Part shown: positions 4,932 through 6,614 of the stretch, one piece after another
How the letters are laid out: every line of letters starts with the position of its first letter
Numbering within the stretch: position 1 is the stretch's first letter
Origin: Clostridiales bacterium
GTDB lineage: Bacteria; Bacillota; Clostridia; Oscillospirales; Oscillospiraceae
Length of the DNA stretch: 6,614 bases
Assembly: GCA_021199695.1 (NCBI GenBank)
Contig: JAJQHP010000155.1
Span: 1 to 6,614 of the forward strand
Reading direction: 5' to 3'
Made by a program: the position numbers and the translations under genes
Notes under the pieces: generated by a model
What the model saw: only the letters and a program-made list of their open reading frames with translations
Database searches by the model: none
Told to the model about the DNA's origin: nothing

Positions 4932-5031
4932 CGGTACGAATTCGCTGAAAGATTTATGCTTATCGTCAGTGCCTGCTGCTCTCCCTCCGTCACGGCTTCG
5001 CCGTGCCACCTCCCTCAAAGAGGGAGGCAAG
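4932..5031 (+). repeat. Structured intergenic repeat, copy B (forward)
   Basis: Direct repeat of copy A, shifted by 244 bases, with 56 of 60 bases identical over 4932-4991. The internal stem-loops keep their form but change sequence: CACGGC / GCCGTG (4991-4996 with 5000-5005), and CCTCCCTC / GAGGGAGG (5009-5016 with 5020-5027) with loop AAA. It ends GCAAG. Both stem arms changed together relative to copies A and C, so base pairing appears to be maintained. A partial echo of the left edge, GAATTCGC, also occurs at 4917-4924. Confidence 0.75.
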
Positions 5032-5069
5032 GGGTTTGCGGTAATCCACCCATAATTTCCCCTCCCTCC

Positions 5070-5097
5070 TTGAAAGCGCGCTTTTTTATGCTATCCT
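5070..5097 (+). promoter_or_regulatory. Likely promoter of the pyrophosphatase gene
   Basis: TTGAAA (5070-5075) is a 5/6 match to the -35 consensus. A 16-base spacer containing the palindrome GCGCGC and a T-run is followed by TATCCT (5092-5097), a 4/6 match to -10. Transcription would start near 5104, leaving a leader of about 57 bases. It begins 38 bases after repeat copy B. Confidence 0.5.
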
Positions 5098-5113
5098 AAC
5101 GAAAAGGAAACGC

Positions 5114-5132
5114 CTCACCCCCAGCGGGTGAG
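5114..5132 (+). other. Hairpin in the pyrophosphatase leader
   Basis: CTCACCC (5114-5120) and GGGTGAG (5126-5132) pair perfectly around a 5-base loop. It sits 8 bases before the AAAGGGG ribosome binding site (5141-5147), which is itself 13 bases from the ATG, longer than usual. It may protect the 5' end or modulate translation; no known riboswitch form is recognised. Confidence 0.4.
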
Positions 5133-5160
5133 AATTCAGGAAAGGGGCCGTGTATCGACC

Positions 5161-6614
5161 ATGAAGCCTGTCATCGTCATCGGACACAAGAACCCGGATA
5201 CCGATTCCATCTGTTCCGCCATCTGCTACGCGCACCTCAAGCAGACCATCACTGGCAACGAGTACATCCCCTGCCGGGCGGGGCAGGTCAACAGCGAGAC
5301 GCACTACGTCCTGGAGCGCTTCGGCGTGGACCCGCCGAAATATGTGGAGTCCCTGGAGCCCCGCATCTCCGACGTGCAGTACCGCCATGTGGACGGCATC
5401 AGCGCCCACCTGTCCCTGAAAAGGGCCTGGGAATATATGCGGGATAACAACGTCCAGACCCTCCCGGTGGTCAACAGCTACAACCAGCTCCGGGGCATCC
5501 TGACCCTGGGGGACGTGGCCCGGTTCTATATGCAGGACCAGGGGGCCAACGCCCTGGCAGAGGCGGAGACCAGCTATCACAACATCGTGGACGCACTCTC
5601 CGGCGAGCTGGTGGTGGGCGACCCGGAGAGCCACTTCACCCAGGGCAACGTGGTGGTGGCCGCCGCCAACCCGGACGTGATGGAGGATTACATCCACGAG
5701 CACGACATGGTCATCCTGGGCAACCGCTACGAGTCCCAGCTCTGCTCCATTGAGATGAAGGCGGGCTGCATCGTGGTGGGCCTGGGGGCCAAGGTGTCCA
5801 AGACCATTCAGAAGCTGGCCCGGGAGGGCGGCTGCTCCGTCATCGCCTCTCCTCTGGACACCTACACCTGCTCCAAGCTCATCAACCAGGCGGTCCCCGT
5901 GCGCCACATTATGCGCACTAAGGGCATGGTCACCTTCCGTACCGACGACCTGGTCAGCGAGGTCAAGACCGCCGTCTCCAAAAAGCGCATCCGCTACTTC
6001 CCCATCCTGGACGCCGACGGCAACTATGTGGGCCTGCTGTCCCAGCGGAACCTGCTGGACATGGAAAAGCAGCAGGTGGTGCTGGTGGACCACAACGAGA
6101 AGGACCAGGCGGTGGACGGCATCCGCTCCGCCGAGGTCATCGAGATCATCGACCACCACCGCATCGACGCGGTGGAGACCTCCAGCCCCATCTACTTCCG
6201 CAACCAGCCCCTGGGTTGCACCGCCACTATCATCGCCCTCATGTACCAGGAGAACAACGTGGAGATCACCCCCACCATCGCCGGGCTGCTCTGCTCCGCC
6301 ATCCTGTCGGACACCCTCATGTTCCGCTCTCCCACCTGCACCTTTGTGGACAGACAGATCGCCCAGATGCTGGCGGGGATCGCGGGCATCGACATCACCG
6401 AGCACGCCACCGCCATGTTCAACGCAGGCTCCTCCCTGGGGGGCAAGACTGCGGATGAGATTTTCCACATCGACTACAAGCGCTTCACCGTGGAGGACAC
6501 CACCATGGCCGTCTCCCAGGTCACCAGCGTCAGCCACACCGAGCTGGCCCGGCTGAAGGAGGAGATGGTGCCCTACCTGAAATCCGTCCTCCCCACCTCC
6601 GGGCTGGATATGCT
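5161..6614 (+). CDS. ppaC: Manganese-dependent inorganic pyrophosphatase with CBS and DRTGG domains (3' end outside window)
   Basis: 484 codons are visible and no stop occurs before the window ends; the family is usually about 545 residues. Family II pyrophosphatases of the DHH superfamily hydrolyse PPi to phosphate in the cytosol. The DHH domain starts VIVIGHKNPDTDS, with metal ligands His9, Asp13 and Asp15. A regulatory insert follows: CBS1 (about 68-125), a DRTGG-like domain (about 135-245) and CBS2 (about 246-303). The DHH domain then resumes with VDHNE (Asp310), IIDHH (Asp331-His332-His333) and SDTL, and the DHHA2 domain begins with NAGSSLGGKTADEI (Lys429). The C-terminal SRKK-type substrate motif would lie outside. 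In characterised relatives, AMP and ADP bound to CBS inhibit, ATP activates, and DRTGG-containing forms respond to diadenosine polyphosphates. ATG 5161 is the only plausible start: AAAGGGG lies upstream and the N-terminus matches the family. It is divergent from serA. Confidence 0.95.
   Translation, partial: MKPVIVIGHKNPDTDSICSAICYAHLKQTITGNEYIPCRAGQVNSETHYVLERFGVDPPKYVESLEPRISDVQYRHVDGISAHLSLKRAWEYMRDNNVQTLPVVNSYNQLRGILTLGDVARFYMQDQGANALAEAETSYHNIVDALSGELVVGDPESHFTQGNVVVAAANPDVMEDYIHEHDMVILGNRYESQLCSIEMKAGCIVVGLGAKVSKTIQKLAREGGCSVIASPLDTYTCSKLINQAVPVRHIMRTKGMVTFRTDDLVSEVKTAVSKKRIRYFPILDADGNYVGLLSQRNLLDMEKQQVVLVDHNEKDQAVDGIRSAEVIEIIDHHRIDAVETSSPIYFRNQPLGCTATIIALMYQENNVEITPTIAGLLCSAILSDTLMFRSPTCTFVDRQIAQMLAGIAGIDITEHATAMFNAGSSLGGKTADEIFHIDYKRFTVEDTTMAVSQVTSVSHTELARLKEEMVPYLKSVLPTSGLDM

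Noticed and set aside
4688..5031. Possible CRISPR array from the repeated 60-base blocks
   Set aside because: Only two direct copies and one inverted copy with unequal spacing and internal hairpins; no regular repeat-spacer pattern and no cas genes.
5086..6537. Long minus-strand open frame opposite the pyrophosphatase (483 codons)
   Set aside because: Shadow of ppaC; the plus-strand frame carries the full DHH, CBS and DRTGG pattern and simply runs off the window end.

Overview
The window looks like chromosomal DNA from a GC-rich gut Firmicute, most likely of the Oscillospiraceae (Flavonifractor/Lawsonibacter-like). This is an inference from four things: GC-rich codon use, AGGAG-type ribosome binding sites, the gene types present (short ACT-type SerA, CBS-domain pyrophosphatase, acidic-linker lipoprotein), and intergenic repeats built from CTCCCTC / GAGGGAG blocks. 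No species can be named from the sequence alone.

Layout. 1-191 (+) is the 3' end of tpiA (triosephosphate isomerase). After a 145-base gap with two GC-rich dyads comes gpmI (337-1857, +), the cofactor-independent phosphoglycerate mutase. A strong shared hairpin at 1881-1912 separates it from a convergent gene for an acidic secreted lipoprotein (1957-2598, -). The next 418 bases (2599-3016) are AT-rich and hold no credible gene. They do hold a good promoter for the lipoprotein (TTGACA, 17 bases, TAAAAT), a long lipoprotein leader, and two related 18-bp palindromes at 2862-2879 and 2971-2988. A small XRE-type helix-turn-helix regulator follows (3017-3250, +), with its ribosome binding site in the loop of a perfect hairpin. 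A shared terminator (3256-3286) separates it from convergent serA (3316-4479, -), a 387-residue D-3-phosphoglycerate dehydrogenase with a clear promoter at 4535-4563.

4480-5160 is a 681-base non-coding divergent region. 4564-4687 shows nothing recognisable. 4688-5031 holds three copies of a structured repeat (A forward, C inverted, B forward). 5070-5132 holds the promoter and leader hairpin of the last gene. That gene (5161 to the window end, +) encodes a family II pyrophosphatase with CBS-DRTGG-CBS regulatory domains; it is open at the 3' end.

How the genes fit together. tpiA and gpmI are lower-glycolysis genes, commonly neighbours in a gap-pgk-tpiA-gpmI cluster. SerA draws 3-phosphoglycerate, the substrate of GpmI, into serine synthesis. 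The nucleotide-sensing pyrophosphatase removes PPi made by biosynthesis. Between these housekeeping genes sits a compact accessory module: an XRE regulator and a divergent lipoprotein gene that appear to share operators. That module and the triple repeat are the parts most worth a second look. I see no rRNA, tRNA, CRISPR array, transposase or intact insertion sequence.
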